From the NCBI RefSeq assembly GCF_011058155.1, contig NZ_JAALFC010000009.1, positions 36,147 through 100,146 of the forward strand: DNA of 64,000 nt, given 5' to 3'. Positions within the stretch are counted from its first letter, which is position 1. Every line of letters begins with the position of its first letter. The notes below the pieces were generated by a model. That model saw nothing but the letters and a program-made list of their open reading frames with translations. It was not told the DNA's origin and searched no databases. The position numbers and the translations under genes are program-made. This DNA comes from Litoribacterium kuwaitense. Lineage in GTDB: Bacteria > Bacillota > Bacilli > Bacillales > DSM-28697. Below are positions 17,674-27,370 of this stretch, piece by piece.

Positions 17674-18872
17674 TCTCGTCCTCCTAACGATAATTGCCTA
17701 CGCCCTGTGACTACGGTCAGGATTGCATAAGAGATCGAAAGTGTAAGCCCCCAAGACAAAATGCTTACCGATAAAAATGTTTCGTCGTTTTGGCTGGCGT
17801 GCATAAACGAAAGGATATGGGATGTGACCAGTCCTTGAGAAACCCACTCCAACCAATCTGGTAAAAAAGAAACGGGCAACAGAAACCCTGAAGCAATGAG
17901 GGAAATGATGACCCACCCGGTACCGACAGACACGTAAAGTGAATCTGAAAAGAGCAATTTTAAACATGCAAACCATAACGTTAATACAACTGGTCCCAAA
18001 AGAGCCGCTCCTAGAGAAAGTGGAAGGTGAGCTACTTGAGTTACGAATCCCCATAAAATGAATCCAGCAATCACATTGAACAAGAGAGCCACGAACAGTC
18101 GACAAAGTGTCTCCATCCAAAAGGGCGTATTCATGAGCCGTAAGCGCAGAGATAAACCAGAGGAGTGTGTTTTTTGTAATAAAAAAAACGTACCAAAAGC
18201 CCAGCTTAACCAGACAAGGGCGATGACCGAAAAGCTGTAATATGTCTTTGGTTCGGATAAGTACAGTGGATCGTATGATTCTTTTTGGAACCATTGTCCG
18301 CGGTTAATCACTGCTGCCCCATAGCTAAACACATTTTGCTGAAACACTTGCTGAATCTGCTCTCGAGGGGCTCCATACTCAGTTAAAAATGAATGAGTTG
18401 TATTAATGGCACTTTGTGCGGCAGAAATGTATGATGTCGCCGATTCCATAATGTAACGAATAACTGCTACTTCGAGTGGGTAATCTGCATGACCGGTCAC
18501 TTCCACTGGCGTGTTCATTCCTCGCGACACATCGTTACCAAAACCTACTGGTAAACGAATGACAGCTGCTACTTCTTCAGAAGCAAGCATATTTGCTGCT
18601 TTTGCTTGATCTACTTTAGTGATGTTCACGATGTCATCTAACGCTTCATTTGCAAATAATTGTTTAATCGCCAAGCGTGTTTCTAATGAATCATCCTCAT
18701 CTACTAATGCTGTCTTGACCTGAAAGTCATGATCAGAAGCGAAAAAGCTTGCGGCAAACAAAAGCACTCCCACAAAAAAGAAGGGTGGCACCAGAGCTAG
18801 TGCCACCCAAGCTAATGGATGAGAGCGCAACGTAGACAATTCCAACCAACTAAGTGAAAGGAGTCGTCTCAT
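17670..18872 (-). CDS. ABC-2 type permease with large extracytoplasmic domain (first subunit)
   Basis: About 400 residues, built like its downstream partner: N-terminal membrane segment (HPLAWVALALVPPFFFVGV), an extracytoplasmic region with EEVAAVIRLPVGFGNDVSRG typical of ABC-2 membrane proteins, and six C-terminal membrane segments. I prefer ATG 18872, which has AAAAGGGGTGA with 8-base spacing; the GTG at 18884 lies inside that ribosome site. It forms a heterodimeric permease with the next gene. Confidence 0.78.
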   Translation of the reverse strand: MRRLLSLSWLELSTLRSHPLAWVALALVPPFFFVGVLLFAASFFASDHDFQVKTALVDEDDSLETRLAIKQLFANEALDDIVNITKVDQAKAANMLASEEVAAVIRLPVGFGNDVSRGMNTPVEVTGHADYPLEVAVIRYIMESATSYISAAQSAINTTHSFLTEYGAPREQIQQVFQQNVFSYGAAVINRGQWFQKESYDPLYLSEPKTYYSFSVIALVWLSWAFGTFFLLQKTHSSGLSLRLRLMNTPFWMETLCRLFVALLFNVIAGFILWGFVTQVAHLPLSLGAALLGPVVLTLWFACLKLLFSDSLYVSVGTGWVIISLIASGFLLPVSFLPDWLEWVSQGLVTSHILSFMHASQNDETFLSVSILSWGLTLSISYAILTVVTGRRQLSLGGRE

Positions 18873-18890
18873 GTTGCAAGTCACCCCTTT

Positions 18891-20579
18891 TTAAAATGCA
18901 CTCATTCCACCCATGAATTGTTCTAGGAACAAGCCTGCATTTGTTTGCATTTCAATCATGATCTGTTGAAACTCTTCATCAGACAGTTCAGCAACGTTTG
19001 TTCCTTGGGTTGGATCTGGCAGCCCGATGTCTTCGGTAAATTCGGTGTTAATGTCCATTAGGAGACCGAGCGTCATGCCAGGCATGATGAAATCAGCGTT
19101 AAAGTTCAAGTCTATTTTTTCGTTGACAGTGCCTGCTTTTTTATCAAAGTTGAACGTGTGATCAAGACTTAATGTAACCGGATCACCTGTCGTTGGATCA
19201 TTGAATGTCAGTGTATACGTGTTAGGCGCATCATCAGCTTCAGGGTACGATCCATCCAATTGTGCGGACATATCACCAGTAGCAGCGTCTTTTAATGTAA
19301 TGGTTGTTGTTTCTTCATAACCATTTTCAGTAGCTGCGCCTTCTGTTTCAAGCTTTAAACCATTCTCATCATTAACGGTCATATCAACAAGGTGATATGT
19401 TGCGTCTTTACCAGTTTCGATGTTTTGCGTATGAAGTACCATCGACTCTGTGTCATCAGAGAGTTCAATGTGACGATCAACGATGTTCTCGTCATTTACT
19501 TTAATCGTGTATGTGAGACCAGGCGCTGCTGGAGACTCCTCTAAGTCAGTAATCATCTCATCAATAGATGTTTCCCAGTCATTCAGTACTTCTTCAGTTG
19601 GGATCATCATACCAGCCATTTCTGGGTCAAAACCTTCTAGTTGACCTTGCTGAATGATCACTTCATTAGCATGTTCCATTTGGCGCTCGATCATAGCTTT
19701 CACTTTTTCATCGTCTCTCATTTTCTCGAGGTAGCCGACGAACAACGGTTTTACTTCTTCAGGCGTAAGATTTAACGTAACTTCCTTCACATCCATGGAT
19801 GTACCAGCATGCTCGAATTTCACGTTTTCTTTCATTGTAAATTGCTCTTCTTTCAACTGCTCGTAAAAATAATCTTTACCGTAGCTCTTAAGGATATGAT
19901 CCCATTCTTCATCAGTTGGTAAAAATTCTCTGTAGTCGGTCATCAAATAGCTAGCTACATTTAATTGTTCTGGTCCGCTGTATGTTGGATCAAGCTTCGT
20001 CATAAATTCTCCGAATTGATCATTCGGTACGTACAAATACTCTTCGTAAAAGTCAGGCACGCTGATACCTATAATATCAGCAGTCTGTGTAAATTCACCA
20101 CTGAATAGAGGAGAATCACCCATAAGAACTTCTAAATTACCATATAGCTCTTCCGCTTCATAATTCTGTCCCATGTTGATTTGTAATGATGCAGAATCGA
20201 GCATGGCTTTTGCCATCTGCACGTCAGGACTGTTTGCCATTTCACCGCTCGCTTCAACTGATCCAGAAATACCCATCGACATTTTCAAAGGTTCAGTGGA
20301 CGATTTTTGTGAATATTTCACATAATCTCCAAAGCGCTCATTAAAGTCTTCTTTGAAATCCTCAAGCGCTTTACTTTCTGCTGTGAAAAATGCATTTTTC
20401 GGACTGTCACTACTTTGCATAGCTAACGTCAGCCCGACCGTTCCTAAAATCACGACGATTAATGCAACAGCGATCATCCATATTTTTGGTTTCTTAGAAG
20501 TACGCTGTGCACCGGGCTCTGTCGTAGCAGCGACTTCTTGCTGGATGATGCGTTCATCGGTTTTTTTACGTGATGTCAA
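18891..20579 (-). CDS. Single-pass membrane-anchored extracytoplasmic protein of unknown function
   Basis: 562 residues: cytoplasmic N-terminus of about 35 residues, one membrane helix (IWMIAVALIVVILGTVGLTL), and a large, acidic outside domain of about 500 residues with alternating beta-strand-like repeats and many Met (YLMTDYREFLPTDEEW; EKIDLNFNADFIMPG). It resembles Bacillaceae proteins filed as DUF6583, a label I give from memory. TTG 20579 has AAGGAGA nine bases upstream and is preferred over GTG 20588. It lies 18 bp before the first permease and leads the operon, so it may be a substrate-capturing or sensing partner of the exporter. No lipobox or catalytic motif is visible. Confidence 0.7.
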   Translation of the reverse strand: MTSRKKTDERIIQQEVAATTEPGAQRTSKKPKIWMIAVALIVVILGTVGLTLAMQSSDSPKNAFFTAESKALEDFKEDFNERFGDYVKYSQKSSTEPLKMSMGISGSVEASGEMANSPDVQMAKAMLDSASLQINMGQNYEAEELYGNLEVLMGDSPLFSGEFTQTADIIGISVPDFYEEYLYVPNDQFGEFMTKLDPTYSGPEQLNVASYLMTDYREFLPTDEEWDHILKSYGKDYFYEQLKEEQFTMKENVKFEHAGTSMDVKEVTLNLTPEEVKPLFVGYLEKMRDDEKVKAMIERQMEHANEVIIQQGQLEGFDPEMAGMMIPTEEVLNDWETSIDEMITDLEESPAAPGLTYTIKVNDENIVDRHIELSDDTESMVLHTQNIETGKDATYHLVDMTVNDENGLKLETEGAATENGYEETTTITLKDAATGDMSAQLDGSYPEADDAPNTYTLTFNDPTTGDPVTLSLDHTFNFDKKAGTVNEKIDLNFNADFIMPGMTLGLLMDINTEFTEDIGLPDPTQGTNVAELSDEEFQQIMIEMQTNAGLFLEQFMGGMSAF

Positions 20580-20794
20580 CTCAGTCACTCTCCTTGAAAG
20601 TTTTTACATATCTTTTTTAAGCACACTTTTCTTATCATACCTGAGGCAACCTCATCCGGCTAGATTTTTTAAAAAAACAGGGCTTTTTTCACAGGTTGCT
20701 ATTTTTTTATTAAAGCAGGGTGAAAGAAAAATGCACGTTGTACTAGTTATACGGTACGAATGCGGAAAAGGTTTCATCGCCAATAAAAAACTTT

Positions 20795-21619
20795 TTATGA
20801 ACGATGTTTCCTGAAGTGGCTTGGGGAGCAGTGATAATACTTGGAGAACTGAGTTGAAAATTGGCTTTGTGATGTGAATCCGACAGCATCGGAAATTTCC
20901 GCAATCGATTGTTCTGTGAACAGCAGGAGCTTAGCAGCCTGCTCCAAGCGAATGTGCTGCAGCTTCTCCATACAGGACATACCGACCTGTTCTTTAAACA
21001 AATGCCCTAAACGAGAAGGGGATAAACGCACTTTTTTTCCAAGACTTTCCAATGAATGTTTTTTGGCATAGGAGGAAGCAAATATTTCCAAAACTTCTTG
21101 GATCCGGCTGTCCAGCACTTTCTCTGAATCTTGTGTTTTGGCTTCTCCTAAAAGCAGTAAAATGTCAACGAGCGCATTTTGAGATAGTTCTTCATTAAAA
21201 CGTTTTGTCAGCAGTTGCCGTTTAAACAACCGAAAAAACGCTGCTTCGACTTGTGATAGGAGTCTTTCATCCTGAATATGTGACAACTCAATGGCTTGGT
21301 TTGAAAAGATATGATAGAACCACGGCCGCCACGATTCTCTTTGCGAAAAATGACACCATAAAAAAGACCATGTCTTCCCTTGGGCTGTTTGATAAGCATG
21401 GCGAAAGCCAGGAGGAATCAAGATCGCCTGCGCTCTCGAAACGCTCTTCCACATGCCATCGATTTCAATTTCTCCTTCTCCCTCTAATGAAACGATCAGA
21501 AGCCAGTTTTTGGCACCGCTCGGTCGAAAGCAATGGTAGTCTTCATTTTTATTGACAAAATGCCCCGCAACGAGCTTGCTTGGGGGGGGTGGGGGCGCAA
21601 TCTCGCGTTTTTTAACCAT
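20795..21619 (-). CDS. AraC-family transcriptional regulator
   Basis: A 274-residue regulator with an N-terminal cupin sensor (GEGEIEIDGMWKS, ILIPPGFRHAY) and two C-terminal helix-turn-helix motifs (LESLGKKVRLSPSRLGHLFK; SIAEISDAVGFTSQSQFSTQ). The pattern is that of carbohydrate-responsive regulators. I place the start at ATG 21619, preceded by AAAAAGGAGGTCGTGCGTCG; an upstream open frame to 21763 lacks such a site. Codons 8-13 are six consecutive prolines encoded by a G8-T-G5 tract (plus-strand view), a slippage-prone sequence near the start. No target operon is adjacent; the GH38 pair or EutH are possible clients by proximity only. Confidence 0.85.
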   Translation of the reverse strand: MVKKREIAPPPPPSKLVAGHFVNKNEDYHCFRPSGAKNWLLIVSLEGEGEIEIDGMWKSVSRAQAILIPPGFRHAYQTAQGKTWSFLWCHFSQRESWRPWFYHIFSNQAIELSHIQDERLLSQVEAAFFRLFKRQLLTKRFNEELSQNALVDILLLLGEAKTQDSEKVLDSRIQEVLEIFASSYAKKHSLESLGKKVRLSPSRLGHLFKEQVGMSCMEKLQHIRLEQAAKLLLFTEQSIAEISDAVGFTSQSQFSTQFSKYYHCSPSHFRKHRS

Positions 21620-21704
21620 CGACGCACGACCTCCTTTTTCGTAAGAGAGGAATAGTTTGTATACGCTATCCAACACGATACACGAGCTACTTGATATTGG
21701 ACCA

Positions 21705-22226
21705 TTATGAGGATTCATCACTTGAATGTGTCTGTGCTTTATGTTTTTCTCGCACATGATCAAGCCATTCTATCGTCAGAACGATAAGGGCGACGCCAAT
21801 AGCGAGCGCTAAGCTTGTGTTTTTGCTCATCCGAAGGAAATGACCAATGAAAAATAATCCAACGATTCTAGTAAGGGCTAGGAAGAAAACGCCTGCAATA
21901 TTGTTTCCTATCATATATTCAGTAAGCACTTCACAGACATTGTCTACTGTATATAAATAAATAAATGCTGCGATCGTAAAAATCATGAGCTGATTAGAGG
22001 TTATCTGTAATGAAAAAACATGGTTGATGATGCTTGTCGCACCGAACAAGGTAAATATAATGAGTGCAAAAGCGACTAAAAAAACAAGAGCAAACAAAAA
22101 AGCACCACCAATGACGAGAAACAAATGATCTTTATCTTTGTGTTTTTGATTCTCTTTAAAGAAGAAAAGGAAGATCAAGCCAAATGCGATAATGAAAATA
22201 ATGCTTAAGGTGACGACCAATGCCAT
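21705..22226 (-). CDS. Small integral membrane protein, unknown
   Basis: 173 residues with about five hydrophobic segments (MALVVTLSIIFIIAFGLIFL at the start, then four more) and a charged C-terminal tail (REKHKAQTHSSDESS). GAGGGTGTGTAGAA precedes the ATG. It lies 85 bp upstream of the AraC gene on the same strand and may be cotranscribed. I do not recognise the family. Confidence 0.6.
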   Translation of the reverse strand: MALVVTLSIIFIIAFGLIFLFFFKENQKHKDKDHLFLVIGGAFLFALVFLVAFALIIFTLFGATSIINHVFSLQITSNQLMIFTIAAFIYLYTVDNVCEVLTEYMIGNNIAGVFFLALTRIVGLFFIGHFLRMSKNTSLALAIGVALIVLTIEWLDHVREKHKAQTHSSDESS

Positions 22227-22722
22227 TTCTACACACCCTCATTTGTAAATAACATGATACAGTGCCTTCAATTTCTCATTCTAACAGAAGTTTATCAAGG
22301 AGAGGAAGGCAAGTTTTTCAACATGAAGCGTTATTAATGAAGCTATCATTCCAGCCTTTATTTTTGTATGATGGTAAATGGTTTAATAGAAGAGTGGCGA
22401 TTAAATTGAACGATGAACCGATCTCATTAGGCTTAGTTAAAACTTTACATGCGCAAATCATTTATTCATTGTTGATCTAGTAAAATGTTTGATCAAGGTG
22501 CCGCACGGTAATTCACAGCAGGAAAAACTTGCAAAAAAGTCCTGCTGAAGAAGCAATGAGAGAGCTGAAGCCTACTAGCTTTCTATTGTAAATAAACACC
22601 GTGCGAGCGAAAGCTAGTACTGATATGACCGTCTGAGAGAAATACATTGTTAGAATTATAAGATAAATACCTTTGTTTTGAAAAATAACAGAAAAAATGA
22701 AACATAGAAAAAGGGGACACAA
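22227..22722. other. Intergenic region with one inverted repeat
   Basis: A hairpin with arms CAGCAGGA (22516-22523) and TCCTGCTG (22540-22547) encloses an A-rich loop but has no T run after it. Open frames at 22262-22480 (plus) and 22513-22722 (minus) lack ribosome sites and recognisable content. The eutH 5' region is AT-rich with no clear promoter elements. Confidence 0.4.
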
Positions 22723-23793
22723 ATGATGTACGAATGGATCATCGGTGTGATTACTGTTGGAATGGTTTTAGGGGTTATCGATGCAATTCGCGGACATAAG
22801 TGGGGAATCGGACAAGCGTTTGAAAAGGGATTTCATGCGATGGGACCCCTCGCGCTTTCGATGATTGGCATGATCTCGCTTGCTCCAGTCATCGCTAGTA
22901 TTTTGCGTCCGATCGTTACGCCTGTTTTGACAGCCGTTGGCGTAGACCCCTCGATATTTGCCACAGTTTTTTTAGCGATTGATATGGGAGGGTATTCTCT
23001 TGCTGAGGAGTTAGCCCTTTCCAGAGACGCTGCTCTGTTTTCCGGAGTGCTGCTCGGGACGATGCTCGGTCCAACACTAACGTTTACAATCCCAGTGGCA
23101 CTCGGCTTAATTGCTAAAGAGGATCGCTCGTTTTTTAGCCTCGGTGTGCTTTGTGGTTTGATAACGATTCCACTCGGCTTGATTGTCGGGGGACTTAGTG
23201 CGGGATTTTCCTTGGTTTTTATCGTGCTCAATACGTGGCCGGTCATGGTCGGCAGCCTGTTTCTTGGCTTAGGGCTATGGCGCTGGCCAGAGCGTATCCT
23301 TCAATGGTTTCAATGGTTCTCAAAAGGTGTCACCATCGTGATTCTGATTGGGTTGGCGGCGGTGATCGTTGAAACATTGCTCGGGTGGGTCGTCATTCCT
23401 GGGTTAACGCCGTTCTCTGAAAGTGCCGTCATCGTTGGGCGTATCGCCATAGTGCTCGCCGGTGCCTTTCCGCTTGTATGGATGTTAGAGAAAGCTCTTT
23501 ATCGATGGAATAAAGGTTCGGAGCAATGGCGAACGGGCCTGCTTGGCGTCATCACGAGCATGGCCCATGCGATTCCGATGTTCCAGTTTACAAAAAAGAT
23601 GTCGCCAAGAGGAAAAGTCGTCAATTTTGCTTTTTGTGTCAGCGGTGCTTTCGTTCTTGGAGGACATCTCGGCTATACAGCAACGGTCGCTTCGGAGATG
23701 GTCGGCCCTATGGTGATTGGGAAGCTTGCTGCTGGAGTCACCGCTATCGTTTTAGCTTTTTATTGGCCAATGGCGGCTTCTGTTAAGCATTAA
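22723..23793 (+). CDS. eutH: EutH-family transporter (ethanolamine permease-like), orphan
   Basis: A 356-residue integral membrane protein with about ten hydrophobic segments and clear EutH features: DMGGYSLAEELA near residue 86, GVLLGTMLGPTLTFTIPVALG near 106 and a C-terminal FVLGGHLGYTATV. EutH proteins are thought to move ethanolamine across the membrane. AAGGGGACACAA precedes the start; ATG 22723 and ATG 22726 are equally usable. None of the ammonia-lyase (eutBC), microcompartment or eutP/R genes is present nearby, so its substrate may differ or the catabolic genes lie elsewhere. Confidence 0.85.
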   Translation: MMYEWIIGVITVGMVLGVIDAIRGHKWGIGQAFEKGFHAMGPLALSMIGMISLAPVIASILRPIVTPVLTAVGVDPSIFATVFLAIDMGGYSLAEELALSRDAALFSGVLLGTMLGPTLTFTIPVALGLIAKEDRSFFSLGVLCGLITIPLGLIVGGLSAGFSLVFIVLNTWPVMVGSLFLGLGLWRWPERILQWFQWFSKGVTIVILIGLAAVIVETLLGWVVIPGLTPFSESAVIVGRIAIVLAGAFPLVWMLEKALYRWNKGSEQWRTGLLGVITSMAHAIPMFQFTKKMSPRGKVVNFAFCVSGAFVLGGHLGYTATVASEMVGPMVIGKLAAGVTAIVLAFYWPMAASVKH

Positions 23794-23802
23794 GATGGAC
23801 AC

Positions 23803-24270
23803 TTACTTGTTTGAATCACCGTCGTGTTCGAACGTAACCATCATTAAGCCAGCACGAACCACATCATAACGTTTACGGTAAAAACGGTGCTTTTCGTACA
23901 AGTGAACGGCTGGCGTATTTGCCAGTGCCGTGCTGACGGTAAGGGCATATTCTGGCGGGCACGCTTCAATCGTGTATCGGAGCAGCGCCTTAGCAATGCC
24001 TCTTCGGAAAAAGTCAGGATGAACGACGAGACGGCTAATGTTCCAAGTCGTGCGATTACAGCATTCGTAAGCAAGCATGCCTGCGAGCGTTTCTTCAACG
24101 ATATAACCGAAGAATTGCTCATGAGATGTTTGTATGTCCTTAACCGTGTCGCGCAAGGCCGGGATGCCTTTAAAACCAATACGCACTTCTTCGATTTCAT
24201 AGGCAGGTTGTTGTACGTGTAAAATACGTTGTGCAACAGCCTTTTTCGTATGGTCTAATCGTTGAATCAT
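23803..24270 (-). CDS. GNAT-family N-acetyltransferase
   Basis: 155 residues with the acetyl-CoA-binding signature RRGIAKALL preceded by ISRLVVHPDFF, and the C-terminal NTPAVHLYEKHRFYR motif of small-molecule/protein GNATs. GAGGAGCATCAGGCG precedes the ATG. It lies 15 bp after the CadC-type repressor gene and is probably in the same transcript, though a role in metal tolerance is only a contextual guess. Acceptor substrate unknown. Confidence 0.8.
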   Translation of the reverse strand: MIQRLDHTKKAVAQRILHVQQPAYEIEEVRIGFKGIPALRDTVKDIQTSHEQFFGYIVEETLAGMLAYECCNRTTWNISRLVVHPDFFRRGIAKALLRYTIEACPPEYALTVSTALANTPAVHLYEKHRFYRKRYDVVRAGLMMVTFEHDGDSNK

Positions 24271-24285
24271 CGCCTGATGCTCCTC

Positions 24286-24657
24286 TTATGAATGAGAGAT
24301 ATGCTCAAGGGTTTGAATGAAAATCTCCTCAATATGCGTATCGTCTAACGAGTAATACACGGTTTTGCCAACCTTACGGCGTTTTACGATACGTAAGTTG
24401 CGCAAATAACGCAGTTGGTGGGAAATGGCCGATTGCCCCATATCTAATAGTACAGTTAGGTCATGAACACAAAGCTCCTGCTGCAATAACGCATGAATAA
24501 TTCGCAGTCGCGTTGAATCACCAAAAGCCTTAAACCAATCTGCCATCTGTCCAGATGTTTCAATGTCTAACATTTTTTCTTTAATATGATTAAGGTTATC
24601 ATCTGTACCTTCACAATGGCTTTCACATTCTGCTGGGGTTGGAGAAAACTCTTCCAT
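24286..24657 (-). CDS. cadC: ArsR/SmtB-family metal-sensing repressor (CadC-like)
   Basis: 123 residues. Winged helix-turn-helix with ELCVHDLTVLLDMGQSAISH, the alpha-3N region with its Cys as in CadC, and recognition helix into HQLRYLRNLRIVKRRKVGKTVYYSL. The N-terminus has extra ligands (CESHCEG), matching the Cd/Pb/Zn site of CadC; a C-terminal DTHIEEIFIQTLEHISH supplies the alpha-5 His-type zinc site. It is divergent from the CadA-type ATPase and should repress it until metal binds. AAGAAGGTG ribosome site. Assignment to CadC rather than CzrA rests on the N-terminal Cys pair. Confidence 0.85.
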   Translation of the reverse strand: MEEFSPTPAECESHCEGTDDNLNHIKEKMLDIETSGQMADWFKAFGDSTRLRIIHALLQQELCVHDLTVLLDMGQSAISHQLRYLRNLRIVKRRKVGKTVYYSLDDTHIEEIFIQTLEHISHS

Positions 24658-24776
24658 GATAAGAACACCTTCTTTCTGATGGTTACACGATCAATTGCAA
24701 GGACAGTAAACTTCTTTAAGTATAATCGACTTCAGATAAAAACGGAATCATATCGATTGAGACCACTAAAAAAGTC

Positions 24777-24832
24777 TTGACCTTGTAGCACATCATTCAT
24801 ACAATAAGCATAATAAATGAATAAGTGTTCAT
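24777..24832 (+). promoter_or_regulatory. cadA promoter with candidate CadC operator
   Basis: -35 TTGACC (24777-24782), 17-bp spacer, -10 TACAAT (24800-24805). Just downstream at 24817-24832 is ATGAATAAGTGTTCAT, an inverted repeat (ATGAA/TTCAT) of the ArsR/SmtB operator type, placed to block transcription start. Confidence 0.7.
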
Positions 24833-24862
24833 GTATAGAGATTTAAATAAGGAGGCGCTACT

Positions 24863-26968
24863 GTGTCGACGAAAAAAGAGCTCGTCTTAGACGGGTTAGA
24901 TTGTGCCCATTGTGCCCAAAAAATAGAGACGCGTATTCAACAAGTGGAAGGCGTTGAGCAATGTTCAGTCAATTTTGCCACTAAAACGCTGCGCATGAAT
25001 ATTGCCGATCATCATGCTGATCAAACCATCTCAGAAGCAACTCGTCAAGTGTTAGAGATCGAGCCGAAATTAAATATTCAGGAAAAAGCGAATCAGCGCT
25101 CACAAAAGGATGAACCACCATTTTGGCTGCGACCGATTTTTATTCGACTTGCGATCAGTCTTGTCTTGTTTGCCCTCGGTTTATTCACAGATCATAACGT
25201 CGTTTCATTTATATTTTATTTAAGCGCTTATCTGCTTGCCGGTGGAGATGTTTTATGGCGAGCTGTGAAAAACATCGGTCGCGGGCAAGTGTTTGATGAA
25301 CATTTCTTAATGAGTATAGCAACGATCGGGGCGTTTATTATCGGTGAATATCCTGAAGGTGTCGCCGTCATGCTGTTTTATCAAGTTGGAGAAATGTTTC
25401 AAGGCATCGCCGTCAATCGTTCTCGAACATCCATTCAGAAATTAATGGATATTCGTCCTGACCAAGCACGGCTCATGAAGGAAAGTGGAATTGAGCTTGT
25501 ATCACCTGAGGAAGTCGTCGTTGGAGATACAATTGTTGTCCGACCGGGTGAAAAAGTACCTTTGGATGGTCGCATCATTTCTGGAGAGTCTTCTTTGGAT
25601 ACTTCTGCTTTAACGGGTGAATCTGTCCATCGGCCGGTAGAACAAGGGATGGAAGTGTTGAGTGGCTCTATTAACCAAAATGGGCTGTTAACGATCGAAG
25701 TCACGCAGCCGTTTGAAGAATCGACAGTGTCTAAAATTTTGGCACTTGTTGAAGATGCCGGAAACAAGAAAGCACCTACCGAGCATTTAATGACTCGTAT
25801 AGCCAAGTACTATACACCGGCGGTTGTGTTATTTGCGATTGTGTTAGCAACAGTCCCGCCGCTCGTGCTCAACGAACCGTTTACAGACTGGATTTATCGC
25901 GCCCTCGTCTTCCTCGTTATTTCTTGCCCTTGTGCCCTCGTCGTTTCTATTCCGATGAGCTTTTTCGGTGGCATTGGAGCTGCGTCACGCACTGGTGTAC
26001 TCGTCAAGGGAGGAAATTACCTGGAAGCCTTAAACCATGTCAAGACGGTCGTCTTCGATAAAACAGGGACATTAACCGTCGGCCGGTTTGAGGTGGCATC
26101 TGTCAATGCGGCACAAGGCTGGGATCAGGAAAAAGTTCTTGAACTGGCAGCCCTTGTTGAGGCAAATTCAACGCACCCCATTGCTGTCTCGATTACACGC
26201 GCTTATGGCAAGCCAGTTGATGAGGATGCTTTAGAGGCGTATGAAGAGGTTCCTGGCCGTGGTGTAAGAGCGGTATATGGAGAGAAAACATTACTCGTAG
26301 GAAATCGCTCATTCATGGAGCAAAATGATATTTCTGCGCCCGAGGAAAATCATGACGGGACCTCTGTCTATGTTGCGTTCGGAGGAGACTACATTGGACA
26401 TATAAGTTTATCAGATGTTGTCAAAAAAGATTCAAGCCGTACGTTGAAAGAATTAACATCACTTGGCGTTGAACGGACGGTGATGCTTACTGGCGACCGT
26501 CGCCACGTCGCACATGCGATCGGTAAAGTACTTGGCATGAAAGAAGTGCACGCTGAACTCCTGCCGCATGATAAAGTAGAGCGGATGGAGAATATTCTTG
26601 AGACGAACACTTCAGGAAAAGTGATGTTTGTTGGGGATGGCATCAATGACACACCAGTACTTGCCCGTGCTGATATTGGTGTAGCGATGGGAGGCGCGGG
26701 GTCAGACGCCGCAATTGAAGCGGCGGATATGGTCATTATGAATGACAATCCACATTCGATCATCCACGCGATGCGAATTGCCCGGCAAACCCGCCGTATC
26801 GTCTGGCAGAACGTCTGGTTTACGATGGGCGTAAAGGCAATCTTTTTAATCCTCGGGGCAGCCGGTATTGCAACGATGTGGGAAGCCGTGTTTTCTGATG
26901 TTGGCGTCACCATTCTCGCTGTGTTGAATGCGATGCGTATTTTAAAGAACAAAGGTGACTTAGAATAA
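24863..26968 (+). CDS. cadA: Cd/Zn/Pb-exporting P1B-type ATPase (CadA)
   Basis: A 701-residue heavy-metal pump. Domains in order: N-terminal metal-binding domain with [12 protein letters not shown] (residues 10-21), membrane helices, actuator domain with ALTGES near residue 250, ion-binding CPC in [11 protein letters not shown] near 356, phosphorylation motif DKTGTLTVG near 398, HP motif NSTHPIAV near 436, and hinge [15 protein letters not shown] near 590. CPC and the SCPCALV context indicate divalent Cd/Zn/Pb rather than copper. Ribosome site AAGGAGGCGCTACT before GTG 24863. Expression should be induced by metal through the divergent CadC-like repressor. Confidence 0.92.
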   Translation: MSTKKELVLDGLDCAHCAQKIETRIQQVEGVEQCSVNFATKTLRMNIADHHADQTISEATRQVLEIEPKLNIQEKANQRSQKDEPPFWLRPIFIRLAISLVLFALGLFTDHNVVSFIFYLSAYLLAGGDVLWRAVKNIGRGQVFDEHFLMSIATIGAFIIGEYPEGVAVMLFYQVGEMFQGIAVNRSRTSIQKLMDIRPDQARLMKESGIELVSPEEVVVGDTIVVRPGEKVPLDGRIISGESSLDTSALTGESVHRPVEQGMEVLSGSINQNGLLTIEVTQPFEESTVSKILALVEDAGNKKAPTEHLMTRIAKYYTPAVVLFAIVLATVPPLVLNEPFTDWIYRALVFLVISCPCALVVSIPMSFFGGIGAASRTGVLVKGGNYLEALNHVKTVVFDKTGTLTVGRFEVASVNAAQGWDQEKVLELAALVEANSTHPIAVSITRAYGKPVDEDALEAYEEVPGRGVRAVYGEKTLLVGNRSFMEQNDISAPEENHDGTSVYVAFGGDYIGHISLSDVVKKDSSRTLKELTSLGVERTVMLTGDRRHVAHAIGKVLGMKEVHAELLPHDKVERMENILETNTSGKVMFVGDGINDTPVLARADIGVAMGGAGSDAAIEAADMVIMNDNPHSIIHAMRIARQTRRIVWQNVWFTMGVKAIFLILGAAGIATMWEAVFSDVGVTILAVLNAMRILKNKGDLE

Positions 26969-27370
26969 AGACAATGAAGAGGGATCCAGCCTGTCAACAA
27001 CGCTTTCATCCGTCGTCCGCAGGCTCGCTCTTCCTCTCATGAACTTGAGATCAAATCGAGTCAGTGCTTCTTTTGCCCTTAGGTGACAAGCGTTTTCAAA
27101 ACAACTGGGCGATAAAAAGTGAAGAGAAAGGTGCTCTAAGAAGAGGGGAGATTCCGATCCCCCTCTTTTTTGTGTTTCAAATAAAAGGAATATTTAAGGA
27201 TAGAAGCGAAGAAAAACGATATATTGGCAAGGCGGCAATTGATTCTTGTGATGACATCAAAAGTTCCTTTCGTACTTTATAAGGCTTGCTGAAAATTGAA
27301 GCCTCTCTAGGGTAGGCAGTTTTTAAATCCGGCTAAAAAACAGGTGATGTACCGAAAAGGAGGCAGAAAC
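26969..27370. other. Intergenic region with the cadA-side terminator
   Basis: No gene: a 72-codon frame at 27064-27282 is crossed by the terminator at 27142-27171 and has no ribosome site. Confidence 0.5.
27142..27171 (+). terminator. Rho-independent terminator downstream of cadA
   Basis: AGAGGGG (27142-27148) pairs with CCCCTCT (27160-27166) and a T run follows to 27171. Confidence 0.75.

Noticed and set aside
20731..20814. 27-codon plus-strand frame from ATG 20731
   Set aside because: Weak ribosome site, runs into the AraC gene end, no family resemblance.
22262..22480. 72-codon plus-strand frame before eutH
   Set aside because: No ribosome site before any of its start codons and no recognisable sequence.
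22513..22722. 69-codon hydrophobic minus-strand frame before eutH
   Set aside because: Lies across a hairpin and the eutH leader, with no ribosome site; hydrophobic because of T-rich DNA.
27064..27282. 72-codon plus-strand frame after cadA
   Set aside because: Interrupted by a clear terminator and without a ribosome site.
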